A DNA stretch of 64,000 nucleotides from positions 434,001-498,000 of the forward strand of contig JAAROD010000094.1 in NCBI GenBank assembly GCA_012274445.1. Reading direction: 5' to 3'. The translations under genes were made by a program, and so were the position numbers. This DNA comes from Sclerotiophoma versabilis (lineage: Eukaryota > Ascomycota > Dothideomycetes > Pleosporales > Didymellaceae). Shown here one piece after another: positions 1-12,918 of the stretch (within the stretch, counting starts at the first letter, position 1; each line of letters opens with the position of its first letter). The notes below the pieces were generated by a model. That model saw only the letters and a list, made by a program, of their open reading frames with translations, had not been told where the DNA came from and did no database searches.

Positions 1-1367
1 TCCGCGAGGCTGATCTAGCGTTGGGCTGTCATCGAGCACTGCCTTCCACTCTGAGACTGTTCAGCGTTCAGTGCGGTGAGAATGCGTAGTCACAACGGCG
101 ACCACGGCTAAAACGATTTGCTACACAAGGTCAACTTCACCGTACTCTTGCTTGATCATCTACGATTTGTACAAGAGTCGACACATGAAGTGCCGAATTT
201 GCGCTCGACTTTAGCCCGGTGCTTTCTGGTCCTTGCGCGCCAGCGTCAGTGCAGGCAAAGCTGTGATATTCCCTACTGTCACAAAGAGCACCTGCGAATC
301 TGGTCACTGTTCTGGACCAAACCTCGCTTACTTGCACTGGGTTACTAATCACCTTTAGCCTGGAGATCATGTAATAGTCATTGATGGAGACTACACACGG
401 TTCGAAGACAACCGTTTTTAAACTTCCGGGGACTGCCATCTGCACGGCCGAATGTACGGACACTATCTCGATAAGGTTGTTGCTTGGGGCCCAAAACAAC
501 GGACTGGCGCATACAGCAAGCTAAAAAAGCTTCTGAGATTGAGATTCTGCTGCTGGTAATATGCAAAAGTTTGAGCCGTCTACACGTTCACAGGCTTTTC
601 CCACTTTGATTTCTGTTTGGCCGCATCGTCATGAGTTGCTTCTCCTAAGGCGTATTTGAGCCTCTTCATCTTGTTGGCTTCATTCAACAATAGCACGGAA
701 TGCTTTGCAATGCGACGACTGGGTAGTTTGTGTATCCTGAATTCGACGTCTATGCCGATCACGTAGCCAAACCTGGTAACCATGACGCCCGCCTAAGTAG
801 TATAGACACTATAGATTGAAGAAGGGTGTATAAGGCACAAACATTTCTGAACATGATGAATCGTGAAAGAGCGTGCTGGGACCACAGCACGCTCACCCTC
901 CTCGACGCCAAAATCCTGACAGAAATCCAAAAGGGTAGTCGATGGATGCTAAGCCGCTTGAAAGGTCGACTGCATACTTCAACGTAAAGCGCTTGCATTG
1001 TGCTGAATCAATCGCTGCGCACTGCGGGCTGGAGATGTACACCGAACTTTCTAAGTGCTCGCTCCGGGCTCGTCGATGTGTGCCACGCGCGGTATGCTAG
1101 ACGTGTTGTCGCCTGAACGCAGGAGACCTAGATTCAAAGCTTGTATGTTAACGCACATTGGCCGTACAGCTTGCATGCACAACCAACGCAAAGTTCAACG
1201 GGCGGCTCAACGATGCGCCATCCGACCGCATCAGAACGCTTCTGTTTTGCCGTGCCACTCGGCATACGATTCCATGTTGGTATTCGAGGAATTGCTGGTC
1301 TTGGTGTGCGTCGTACCTCTTCCTAGGATCCTGGATGAGATACACCCAGGGCCTGGAAAGAAACAGA
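1..1367. other. gene-free stretch at window start
   Basis: No coding region with recognisable similarity or a consistent splice pattern is seen. A 67-codon minus-strand ORF at 580-783 has a lysine-rich end but no homology that I recognise. The part next to 1367 should contain the STE20 3' UTR and terminator. Confidence 0.4.
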
Positions 1368-4109
1368 TCACATACCGCCCTTCTTCCTTCTCTCCTCGGC
1401 TCTTGCTTTCCGTGCAGCCAACACAAGCGGTGAGAGCGTGTTGAGCGGTTCTGATGTCTGAATGAAGGGGTGCTAGCGCGCGTTAGTCTATCATGACAGT
1501 AAGAGGTGACAATGTACATACCACAAGAAGATCGTGGGCACTCGCGCGCTTATCAGGGTCGACCTTTAGCGAAAACCCAAGGAAGTCACGGAAGACAGGA
1601 GACAAGGCGTGCTCCTCCTTGATCTGAGGTGTGCCGTTGGTGGCAATGAGCCAGAGCGCGCGCAGAGGACTCTCGTTGAGGTATGGTGGCTCTCCCTCAA
1701 TCATCTCAATGGCCATGATACCCAGTGACCAGATATCGACCTTGCGACCGTACTCCTTGCGAGTGACAACTTCAGGTGCCATCCAGTATGGGGTTCCAAC
1801 CATGGTCGTGCGCTTATTGTGGTGCTCGTTGATCTGTGCGCAGAATCCAAAATCGGCTACAAACTGTTAGTGCTATCGAGTGGACATTTGCCAGATGACT
1901 TACTGAGCTTAATGTTGCCTTCTAGAGACAGAAGAATATTGTCAGACTTGATATCTCGGTGAATGACGCCCTTGGAGTGGAGGTGCTGGAGACCGTGAAG
2001 AACTTCCCTACACACTGCAGCAATCTGGCCTTCTGACATGATATTGAAGGTTACCACGTCAGTCAAGCTGCCGCCCTCCATGTACTCCATGACGACCCAC
2101 AAATCACCTCGTACGAGGAAGCTGTCCATAAAGTTGACAATGTTCTTGTGCTTGCTGTCCTTCATGACCAGGATCTCGTTGATGATCAGATCCTTCTTGG
2201 GCTGCTGTTCCAGGTTCATCTGCTTGATAGCTACGCACTTGTTGGTGCCGTTCTCATAAGCCTGGTATACACCACCCGAAGCACCCTGGCCAATCTTGTT
2301 CAGCTGACGGTATAGAGTTGTGGGATCTGCGTTCGTGCAGATGGCGTTGAGCTTGGTGACAATATCAGGACCTTGACTTTGCCTGGGTCTTTGCCGTGGC
2401 CGAGGCGCTGGGCCAACACGGGCCTGCTGTGAAGGAAGAGGAATGTTCTGTGGGTCCATTTGCTGGGCGAGCTGCTGCTGAGGCGAGGGCTGTACATTTG
2501 CTGGAGGGCCATGGTTAAAGGGTTGCGATTGCGGCACTTTCTGACTGACACTTCGCCCAAGGTGGGCCGGCGGCTGCTGCTTGTGGCTGCTCATGGAATG
2601 TTGGACGGCAGCCATTGCTTGAGCCTGCTGCTGCTGGTATTGCTGGGCAGGCGAGATTGCGGTCTGGCTGCTGTTGGGAGACTCAAATCGCGGAGGGGTT
2701 CCGCCTGTGGTATTTGCGCGGCTACGCGGTGCGGAGGCCGTGCCATAACCGCTGTCGGTGATCTGTGGAGAAGCGTAAACAACGGGAGGCATGTCATTAT
2801 CCTGGCGAGGACGCTGGGGTGTAGGGGCGGCAGGGACAGCTCGAGAGGGGACAAGGTTTGCTGAGCCTGACGCGGAACCCGGCGGTCGAGGAGCAGGTCG
2901 ATGAGGGACGACGGAGCCATTGATCTGGGGCGTGTTTGGTATGGGCGACGTCTGGCTGCGGGGTAGAGGTACGGGGGGTGGAGCTCGAGGGTTCTCGAAG
3001 CTGTCGAGCTCGTTGCGTGGAAAGCGTGGACTTTGCGGGGGACTGAGGGGCTGTGCTGATCCGTATCCGTAGCCGGCGGACTGGTGATGGGGGTGGGCAG
3101 CACCCATCTTCTCCCAAACCTCGTCGTCGCCATTCTTCTCGGCGTTGGTCTTGTAGAAGTTGACGACGTCCATGGCGGCCTGGGGGTGCTGCTTCTGTTC
3201 CTGCTCGGTAATGCCATTTTGCTGGAGCATGCGCTGCCATTCCTTGGGGAGACCCTGGGCCGAGTTAGCAATGGATTGTTAGCCGATCAAGCCGGTCGTG
3301 GTGCAGTGGTGCGTCTGCATCAGGCGTGGAAGCGGCTCTGTGATGGGAGTGGTGGGAGAGGCGGTGGCAGTACGTACCGTGAACTCGCCCGTCTCGTTGT
3401 CGATGCTGACGTGGGTGACGTGCATGGGGTTGGTGGGCGTCGAGATGGTCGGGCGGCGCGGCGAGCCCAGCATGTTGCTCATGAAGGTCGAGAAGGTGCC
3501 TTTCTTCTTGCCGTCGGGCTTCCTCGACTTGACGCCATCGCCGTCGTCGCTGTAGCGGTTGCGCGGGCTCTTGGTGCCCGATGGCGGGGTATCCATCTTG
3601 CGGGCGAGCTGCTGGAAGGAGGTCGACTGGCGCAGGCGCGGCGACTTCTTGAAGCGCGAGGGCTGGCCGTCGGTCGTGTGCGTGTGCACGGGGCCCGGCG
3701 GGCGCAGCTGCTTGGAGCTGTGCGAGGAGGGGTCCGCGACGGCGTGGGACAAGGCGTCGCCGGCGAGGTCGTGGGCGGAGGGCAGCCGGGGGGCGGTGGG
3801 GGGGTCGTGGAAGCCGTATGCGCCGCTTGCATTGACGGTGCGGGTCTCGGTGAGCGGCGTGAGCAGCGAGGGCGAGCGGCGGAGCGACGACGAAGGGTGG
3901 CTGCTGTCGGCGGCGGGTGAAATGCCAAGGCCGCCCGAGTTGGGCGAGGTGTAGGTGCCGGAGCGCTCGAAGTAGGACGCGGCCGAGGGAGCGCGCTTCA
4001 GCTGGCCGGCGGTGCTGTACTTGTTATTGTAGCTGACGGGCGGCGGTGCGCGCTCGCGGGTCTTCTTGGACAGCCGCCTGTGAGCCGCCTTGCTGTCTCG
4101 GTCGTCCAT
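1368..4109 (-). CDS. STE20: p21-activated protein kinase, STE20 type
   Basis: Ser/Thr kinase of the PAK family, acting below Cdc42/Rac in MAPK and polarity signalling. Exons (minus): 4109-3378, 3254-1904, 1856-1522, 1472-1368, giving 840 residues, normal for fungal Ste20. The first intron splits the CRIB domain: exon 1 ends in NETGEFT and exon 2 opens with GLPKEWQ, the usual CRIB-to-linker sequence (about residues 222-255). A Pro/Gln/Ser-rich linker follows. The kinase domain runs from about 560 to 815 with glycine loop IGQGASGGV (565), catalytic Lys588 in AIK, HRDIKSDN (676), DFGFC and the PAK-typical GTPYWMAPEV. The last exon gives HPFI and a basic tail. No pleckstrin-homology domain is visible before CRIB, so it is the Ste20 rather than the Cla4 paralogue. 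The start at 4109 is the first ATG of the frame that gives a conserved-looking N-terminus; the open frame continues upstream without ATG. Confidence 0.93.
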
Positions 4110-7100
4110 GGCCGCGGCCTGCTGGAGCTGCTGACCCGGCGTCCCTTCGGTGCCAGCGTCGCACAGGAGGGCCCCAACGTCCAGTCTGCCAGCGCAGGCG
4201 CAACCAGCGGCGTGCAGGCAGGTGCAGAGGCGTGCAGCGAATAAGAGCCGTCTACGGCGGGCGGGCGAGGCGTGCGAATGGGCGGCGGTGGATGGAGGAT
4301 TTGGCTCTCGTCCACGGTCGAGGAGCAGCCGGCGCAGAAACCAACCACTCGCTGCACAGACAGCAGCCGGCAGCCTTTGGTGCAATCCTGGTTCCGTGTC
4401 TGCTGCGTGCTAGCCCACGCGCCGAATGCTGAATCGGTCGTGCCTCTGCGCTGCTCATCTCCACACAACGTCAAATTCCGTTTCACCGTAGTCCCCCCCA
4501 TCTCATTTCCCAGCACCGCAGCCATGTGCCGGCCAAGCGGCACTGCCAGCATGCTAGGGGCCCGCCCTACGTACGGCAGCGCACAGGAGACGGGAGACGG
4601 GAGACGACCCATGCACCGCCTGCCTCTGGAGTCTGCAGCCCGGAAGCACCGCCCCTACAACCACCTCCCCATCACGTGCATCTCCTCCTAGCCCTGCTCC
4701 TCTTCCCGCTCCGTCCAGAGTGCAAACACCCAACGGTGGCTGCTGGCAAACAGAGCGTGTTGATCGGAGCATCCTGCACGCCTGCCGTTTTGGGCATGCT
4801 AGACCGCAGCTTCCTTCTCGAAGCCTGGCGCCTTCCCCGCCGCACGACTCAACACCCACCGTACCACGACCGGCGCCATAACGACACTGCAGAAACACAT
4901 CGTCACTCCCGTCTCGCCTTGCGTCACACTAGCACTGTCGGCAATCTGTCATATCGCGCCCGTCGAGACAGCAACACCCGGCGTCGAGTCCTGTCATGCC
5001 CATGCCTCCACCACTGCCAGCGCTCGACACGTGCTCAGTGTAGCCTTAAACATCGCTGCAGAGCCGCACTCGAGAGCCAGCCATTGTCTCACTCTCACCA
5101 ACTCCAGTCTTGCCTCATGCACCTCACTTCGCCCGACGTCGTCTACTGCAAGGCACAGCATAAAAAGCAACGACCGCTCAACGTTCTGAGCTGATGAAAC
5201 GCGCCATGCAGACATCTGCACCTCGCCAGCGCAGCATTTGGTAGCACCAAGTCCTCATCTGCAGTCTGTCAAACTCTGCAGTCAAGACATCAGGTCATCT
5301 GTCAGGCACGCAGTGACGAACAAAAACATTAGTATTTGCGCCAGCGTCTTCTAAACCTGCAGCATACTGCAGCCATGACTTCATTTGCGACAGAGCATGT
5401 TGTACACGTACAATCACGTACTTTCCTAAACCGTGTTGGCGCCCGAGCAAATTAACTTCCTCATCAAGCACCAACCTTCGGCCGCGGCAACGGCCCATCT
5501 GCCGCACGCTACCAGCGCACACCAAACGCTCCGGCGAGCGTTATAGCCAACGTACCGGAACCGCTGATCAACAGTAGAAACCAGAGAAGTGGGGCTTTTC
5601 GAGCACAAAACCGCTGATCTCCTGGTCTCTCGAGTTCTGGACAAAGCTTGTAAGATTTGAGACAAAGGTCCCCGCCGCTAAATTGGTGAGGTGCGAGAAG
5701 TAATTTCGGTGAGCGCCCCAATTTTGGAGGTTTGTGTGCCGATGAAAGTGTGCACGTTACGATCGGCCCGCAGATGATGCTCGGAGAAATCTGACGCAGG
5801 TACGAACCATATTGTGATATCAACAGAACCAGGTCATTATTGGCCGGTAAAGCACATTTTCCAATCATGCAGCCTTCTGTGTTGAATGTTAAGCAACTTC
5901 GTCACCGCTCGGACACACAGCAGTAAGAACTCCAAAAGGCCGCAGTCGATATCAGTCGCCTGCTGACGGCACGTTTGCCCGACTAAACTTCTTGACTGCT
6001 CCTCATTGTGAGTTGTTGACCGCTGAAGAAGTTCTCACGAGTCGCGAGACCCTGACCTCACCGCCAAGTATGAGGGATATCGCGGTCAATGCTCACCGCT
6101 CTACATCCACGAGGCGAAAGGTATGTTCAATATCAGGTTCGGACGAGCAAAACTACTGGTGGCAGCACTACATCCCTCGAAGACATGGATCTATGTACTT
6201 TGTTACACCGCCCAATACATTTTTCTTGGGGGAAATAGCGTGATAGTTCAACAAGTCCGATCGGGATCTGCAAGACCTTCTATCGCTTCGCCAACCATTT
6301 CTTCACCGGCACGTCATTCTCATCAAGCACCTAGGACAGCGGTCAACACGAAATGCCTTGCTCAAGTACCCTCGCTATTCAGCATCTGTAGATTCTTGAC
6401 TTCATCAATGCATTCTTCATAACGGCTACATCTCAGTTGTGGCTTACATCTACCTTCCCAAAGTCTACTACACTCCATAGTCGTTTCATAGCTCTTGTCA
6501 GGATCTAATCAATCCATGTGTAAACGCTTCACATACTTATCAGTCAAAAATCCAGTGGTTATTGTTACCTTCATGTGATACACGGTCCTACAACAATTTC
6601 TATCTTCCGTGACAATGGAGCGCAGTGGCGGCCCTTTCGCTGTAGATAGAGTTCCATATCCAATCTTATTCTACCCATATTGAACGAGTCTCTCTTTTCA
6701 AAAGCTCTGACGCTATCAATTCAACACCAAGATCTTGCGATGCAACACGCACTCACGAACCGCACACTCTGACACATACAAAACACCATCCCACCATAAA
6801 CAACAACCCCAAAGCCGCTGAAACCCCACGCATCAACTCTCAAAGCTGAAACGTATCCGCCCATCCAATCCTAATACCTACAGCACCCAACAAGATAAGA
6901 TGTCAACTTACTCTTCACACTCCCAACTGCACACCTCACAATCCAGCGCCATCCACAGCTCCGTCCTCCAGAGTTCGAAACACACTCCTCCTCCTCGCAG
7001 CCGATTCGCAGTAACCAAGCTTACACGGTGCGTGCATGACTCTCGCGTTCCCAAGCTCAGCTGAGGCGAATCGACGCACCAGCGGGGAAGAAAAGCATGT

Positions 7101-8302
7101 ATGCGGCGGAGATCTCGAGACATGCGCTCTGCACGAGAGGATCAGTGTACTATGCAGCTGCCATGCGTGAGGGAGGGGTGCAGATGTCATCCTTCGTGCT
7201 GGATGGACAGACGTGCTATGACCGGTTTTACTGGTTTTATTCTTGTCGGTTGGTGAAGATGCAGCTCTGGCGGCATTCGAGGACGTGGAGTTGTTGTTAT
7301 TAGGTGAGCGTGTTAGGTAGGGATTGTCGGTTGGTCAACTTGTTGTTCTTGATTAAAATGTTCTTGGGTGAAGCTACGGCTGGGTTTCAAGCGCGTTCGG
7401 TGTGTCTTCTTCTGTCGTGTTAAGTAGCGTGGTGGTTGTTCACGTCGTCGTGTCTTCAGAGGTGCATGCTTAATAGTCTCTGCGAGGTGGCGATGTGTTT
7501 TCTTGCCGCCAAGTTGTGCATATTTGATTTGTCGATCACGGCTCCAATGATGGGCTGCCTGCACGGGGTGGTTGCGACATATCGCCTGTCCGTGGCCAGA
7601 GGAGCAGCGCCTGCAGTTTCGACTAATTCGAGTGGAACGACGTGGATAGATCGTCAAGCTGATTGCAGGCTCCGCAACTCGCAGGTAGCATCTGCTGCAG
7701 CAACATCATAGACGTGGGTCATCGTGGTAACGTATGGCAGCTGACTTGTAGCATATTGGTGGTAGTCAATCTCTACCTCTGATTGTTGCAATTGTTGGAC
7801 ACAATAAAAGGTCTGCGTACAGATCCCGCTCAATGCAAGTCGCGGACACAGGCAACGAGCAATTAACGGATGGAGAATGTGCCAGCTGATACTCGATAGA
7901 TGGGGAAGAAAGAGCTCAATGAAACACGGACTTCGAGCGGTAGTGAGACGAATCAGGCAGGTGACGAGAGACCAAAGCTTGAATCAGAAGAAAGCACCAC
8001 CTTGATGCCGCGTCGTGCTTTTCAATGATACAGAAACCGGAGATAAAAAGAAACCAGAATATGCCAACCCATTTGTATGTCCATTCCATTACACAGTACT
8101 CTTCGCGTTGTCCCCACCATGTTCAAGCTCATGGTCTTCATTCGAAGCCATCCGACGCACGATGTCCCTTTTCATCTTGCCGAAAACAGATGACGGCTCG
8201 CCAGGCTTCGTATTCTCGCTTCTGCTCGCGCTCGCGGTACTTGGCTCGTTGACTACTAAGTAAAATGCACATCAACGACACATCTCGAAGAAAAACTTGG
8301 GG
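4110..8302. other. 4.2-kb gene-free region between STE20 and MAM3
   Basis: This stretch separates the STE20 start from the MAM3 stop; both genes are on the minus strand. No ORF in it has a recognisable family, coherent splice sites or codon use like its neighbours. The first about 1.2 kb is C/T-rich on the plus strand with runs of CCACC and CTCC, as in long promoters or 5' UTRs of fungal signalling genes. From about 6.2 to 8.2 kb it is more A/T-rich. An untranslated transcript or upstream STE20 exons cannot be excluded. Confidence 0.5.
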
Positions 8303-10665
8303 TTACTGGTTGCCGAGCAGGGGTTGGGACTCGCTGCTGTTACCACCCTTGTTCTTCTTCTTACCTCGCTTCTTCCTCTTCTTCTTCCCATCGCCCTTGC
8401 TTGGGTGTGGTGATTCGTCTTCGGACTGTTGTCTCGAGTCTTGAGTACCGTCAGCTTGGCTGCCTGCGAGCTTGTCCTCAGAGTCACTAGAACTTGTGGT
8501 TTCCAGAACAATCTTCTTCACTCCATTTACATCAACGATGTTCTCCGAGATGCTACCGCTGCGGGCTGTGTGACGCTTCCTCGGTGGGCTACGGGAGCGA
8601 GATTTCCCGGAATGCAAAGATCCGACTGTGCTGTGCGAGTTGCGACGTCCTCTCGATTGCTCGTCATTCTTGCCGTTGTTGTTCTCAGACACAATATCGG
8701 CATATGTCGGTTGGGCTCCTGGAGAGATGGCATCGTCACCAGCGTTCTTGCCACCGGTTTGGCCAGACTTCCAGGACACACGGTCGCCACTAGGAGCAGC
8801 CATTGTACCATATCCAACAGCCAGACTGTGCACGCCGTCACTGGCTTCACCAGCGGCAGATGAGAGGAGACCTTCGCCGATACCTCCCTCGGGAGCATGC
8901 GAATCTTGAGCGAGAACTCCTTGCGATGCTGGTCGGGAGTGCTCGGGGATCGTAGTGGGAATTTCGGGTTGCGGAGAGGCAGTGTTGCCAGGCTTGATCT
9001 TCACAGTGTTGATGCGGGTAGACTTGGGTCGGTTGGCGGCGTTGGATGGACCGAGGTGCTTCAGGTGTTTTATGACTTCAGGGTCGTCGGCGCGAAGAGG
9101 GTCCGTCGTCTTGTTGCCAGTGCTGCGGCGACGAAGCGTAAACGTAGCCGGGCGGAGGGGGTCGCTTTGCTCGGGCATTGACATTTTGCGCGGTCCGCCG
9201 TTCTGCTCGGTATCAGTCTCACCATCCACAACTTGCGCTTCGGACGGTCGGCGATCGTCCAGGAGTACAGCACCCTTGGGTACACGGGTTCGTGGGGCAG
9301 GAGCCATGCGGCGAATGGCCTTCTGGACATCAATAAAGACGTCGGATTCGTCGATGATTTCCCTAGCAGTGTTAGCAAAGACGCGAAATCCGATACGACG
9401 AGATAACTCACTCTCCGATAAGCTCTTCGATAACGTCCTCCAGTGTGACCACACCGACAGCGCCGTAGGAATCGCCGGGGAAATCCGAGACGAGCACCAT
9501 GTGGGACTTGCCCTCCTGGAAGAAGTTGATTATGTCTAGACAGCTAGTCTCCGGTCGAGTCTCTGGAAGAGTAGCCAGGGCAAACTCGCGCACGCGCAGA
9601 GCGTCTTCTGGATCGTATGTGATGAGCATCTTAACAAGCAGCATGCCGACAAAGTCATTCTTGTTCTCCGGAGTGTGGATGGGAATACGAGAATAACCAG
9701 CAGAAAGAATGTTCTCCATCATTTTCTCGTCGAGAACAGTGTCGGAGGGCATGGTGAAGACGTCCTTCATGGGCGTCATGATGCTGCCGACAGGCTTTGC
9801 CTTGAGGTCCAACACAGCTGAAATGATGGTGACTTCATCTTCGTTAAGGCGCTCTTCAGCATGGCCCAGAGACTTGTGCAGTGTGACCAAACTCTTCAGG
9901 CCGGCCTTCTTGTAGGTGGTGCCGTGGTCCTCGCCGAGGAGGTAGTCGAGAAGCTTCGCAGTAGGCCAGGCGATGGGGGACATGATCCACATGAGACCGA
10001 GTACTATCGGCGCACACCAGGCACCAATGGGGAGTCCATAGCGGACACAGATGGACTGGGGGACGACTTCACCGAAGATAACTGCACGGGTCAGCAATGC
10101 GTGTGCAGGGCGAGCGTGGACCAAATGTACCAATGAGGACCGTAGAACTGAGAACGGCAGGCCAGCCTCCACCCAAGGACCTGTCAAGAACGATGGGCAG
10201 GGTCTCGTTGGTGATAACGTTACTAAGGAGCAGCGTGACGAGGACCCAGTGTTTGCCGTACTGGAGCAGTCGCAGCACCTTCTTGGATGTCTTGCGCTCG
10301 TGGGGCTCGCCAGAGGTAGCGAGTACCTGCAGGTAGATCTCATCCTGACCCATCAGCCTACACAGATGTTAGCGGTCACACAATGGCGGGATGGCATGCG
10401 CATACGCAATGGTCAAGCCAGCGAAGACACCGCCAGCGAGCACGAGGCCGACAGCAACGCTCAGGTACAGCCATAGACTTGCGTCGTCGGGCGACTTGGG
10501 CAGTTCCTCGTCGGCGAGCACGTTGATGACGCCGCCGAGAGGGAGGGCTTTGACCAAGGGTGCGAAGGCATGGAAGACGCAGACAAGGAGCATGTGGACG
10601 CGCCCAGCCCGCGAGCCATTGACGCTGCCCATGGCGGAGCGAGAGGCGCTGATGGCGGAGGCCAT
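8303..10665 (-). CDS. MAM3: CNNM/Mam3-type DUF21-CBS membrane protein
   Basis: Vacuolar or plasma-membrane protein of the cyclin-M/ancient conserved domain family; yeast Mam3 affects manganese and metal homeostasis. Exons (minus): 10665-10406, 10357-10131, 10081-9412, 9362-8303, giving 738 residues. Order: N-terminal hydrophobic segment, then the DUF21 membrane domain with the typical AGLTIALMGQDE (joined across intron 1), NVITNETLPIV and VIFGEVVPQSI (across intron 2). Two CBS motifs follow: VGSIMTPMKDVFTMP and the end GAVGVVTLEDVIEELIGEEI, the latter crossing intron 3. The C-terminal third is a disordered Ser/Arg/Lys-rich tail ending in a Lys-rich stretch. All intron phases close. Divergent from the E1-beta gene across a 643-bp spacer. 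Confidence 0.9.
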
Positions 10666-11308
10666 AGCAGATGCAGCACCTGAGTGCGGTGGAGATGGAT
10701 GCGTCTCGCGCTGAGGGAGCGAGTGCAGTAAGGAGGAGTCGCAGTGTGGCTCGCTGCGCGCAAAATGATGCGGATCGAACGGGTGGTTGGCGTGTGCGCG
10801 CTGTGCGGCTCGAGTGGGTCACGTCGACGCAGCTGCAGCTCGAACACCCTGGGCAATTTTCCAGAGCTCCCTGCAGCTATTGAGACGCTGTGCCGTGTTC
10901 CGCAGGATGTGCGGCAACAATACGAGACAGCGGTCCTCCAGCACACATCATCACAACATCAAACATCCAGACAGTGCCCGCCAAGGCTTCCGCTGCCGCT
11001 GCAGGTGAAAGCTCTGGTTGCGCCCCGCCGTTCGCGAACCCGCTGCTAGCGGAGAGCGCATCGGCCAAGGACGTCATTCGACGCATGCACGTGAAGTTGC
11101 TTACTCAGGCCTTATGTCAGACCAGTCTTGTCCCGCTTATGGTCGCTGGAATCTGGGGTAAAGCCGACATCAAGCGCCTCCGCCGAGGAGAGATGAGCCG
11201 GGCGCCCGCACTCACTCCTTCCGCCTGGAGCATGGGGTGAAGGAATTACTTTGCTCTCTGATGTAGATCGTTGTTGCAATTCACCGTTTCCCGATCACAC
11301 ACGAGATT
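10666..11308. promoter_or_regulatory. divergent promoter of MAM3 and BCKDH E1-beta
   Basis: A 643-bp spacer between two start codons facing outward. It contains only overlapping non-conserved ORFs. No specific operator is recognised; it must hold both core promoters. Confidence 0.5.
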
Positions 11309-12627
11309 ATGGCCGCCAAAACACCCTCAATGCGCGCATTATCGCGGTATCTGCTTAGACCGCAAGCATCACTTCACCCGAGGTGTCGTTCAAACCCCCA
11401 CAGCAAACAATACTCTGCTGCTGCTGCCGGTGCAAGACTGAACACACCCTTGGAGTACGACTCGACACCTCTCCTCAACCACACTTCCAAGTCGGCACTT
11501 GCGAACCCAGAGCTACCAGAGCACATACGGAAAGGGCAGACAAAGCGCATCAACCTCTACACCGCTGTCAATGAAGCACTTCGCCATGCGTTGCAAACCG
11601 ACGAAAGAGTGCTTGTATTCGGTGAAGATATCCAATTCGGAGGAGTGTTCCGTTGCACAATGAACCTCGCTGCAGACTTTGGTACAGACCGAGTGTTCAA
11701 CACACCATTAAGCGAGCAGGGACTGGTCGGTTTCGCCATAGGAGCAGCAGCTGAGGGCATGAGGCCAGTCGCTGAAGTCCAATTTGCCGATTATGTGTTC
11801 CCAGCGTTCGATCAGATTCACAACGAAGCAGCCAAGTACCGCTACAGATCAGGGAGCACGGGGGTACATTGCGGCGGATTGACTATTCGTATGCCCTCTG
11901 GTAGTGTAGGCCACGGTGCACTGTATGCCACCCCTAGTATTCTACTCAACGTCCAAAGTCAGTACTGATCAGAACAGATACCACACGCAGTCCCCAGAAG
12001 CCCTCTTCACCCACACGCCTGGCCTCCGTGTCGTCGTTCCTCGTTCTCCCATTCAAGCAAAGGGTCTCCTCCTCGCTTCTATCCGCGCCGCCGACCCTGT
12101 AATCTTCATGGAGCCTAAAATCCTCTACCGCGCCGCTGTCGAGCAAGTTCCGGTCGATGCGTACGAGCTGCCTCTCGACAAGGCCGAGGTTCTCAAGACT
12201 GGAAAGGACGTGACCATCATCTCTTACGGTACACCGCTTTACACCTGTTCAGCTGCCATAGCAGCTGCAGAGAAGGACTTTGGGTGCAGTGTAGAGCTGA
12301 TTGATCTGCGCACGATCTACCCGTGGGACAGAGAGACTGTGCTGAATAGCGTGAAGAAGACTGGAAGAGCGATCGTCGTACATGAAAGTATGATGAATGC
12401 TGGAGTTGGTGCAGAGGTGGCGGCGACGATCCAGGAGCAAGCTTTCCTTAGATTGGAGGCGCCGGTTAAGAGAGTTGCTGGATGGGCGACACATACGGGC
12501 TTGGTGTTCGAGAAGATCATCATTCCGGATGTTACAAGTAAGTTGAGCCCTTCATTCATAGTCTTGAGACTCGTACTGATACTTTCCAGGAGTATACGAC
12601 GCCATCAAAAAGACAATAGACTACTAG
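11309..12627 (+). CDS. 2-oxoisovalerate dehydrogenase E1 subunit beta, mitochondrial
   Basis: Beta subunit of the branched-chain 2-oxoacid dehydrogenase E1, which oxidatively decarboxylates the keto acids of Leu, Val and Ile in the mitochondrial matrix. Exons: 11309-11922, 11978-12537, 12590-12627; 403 residues. The N-terminus (MAAKTPSMRALSRYLLR...) is rich in Arg and Ser and lacks acids, as a matrix presequence. Typical motifs are NLYTAVNEALRHAL, VLVFGEDIQFGGVFRCT, FNTPLSEQGLVGFAIG, AEVQFADYVFPAFDQI, MPSGSVGHGALYHTQSPEA (across intron 1), DLRTIYPWDRETVLNSV and the end VYDAIKKTIDY (exon 3). The tiny last exon is supported by GTAAGT, TTTCCAG and the conserved C-terminus. The transketolase-type pyrimidine-binding and C-terminal domains are complete. 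The alpha subunit is not in the window. Confidence 0.95.
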
Positions 12628-12918
12628 ATATCAGAATCACAGACGAATTAGTGCAGCGTCGACTCAACCACGCGTCAACTGAATTGTTCAAGATTGAGAA
12701 AACAACGGAGCCTCAACAACCTGTCGATATACGACTGGAACGTAAGAATGAATCTAACGTTGGACAAGCTGCTTGCGCGGAGGCTGTGACATCTGACGTC
12801 ACAGATCGTCAAACATCAACACTGCAGATCTGCGACAGAACCTTTCATCACTGAACCATAGCCATGACCCAGCAACTGCAATAGTACCCAGGCCTTCTGC
12901 CTTCAATCTGAACGAAAA

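Noticed and set aside
1055..1444. 129-codon ORF and its overlapping frames
   Set aside because: No homology; the right end overlaps the STE20 last exon on the other strand.
3084..3920. 278-codon plus-strand ORF
   Set aside because: Lies opposite STE20 exons 1-2; Gly/Arg/Val-rich shadow of a Pro/Ser-rich coding strand.
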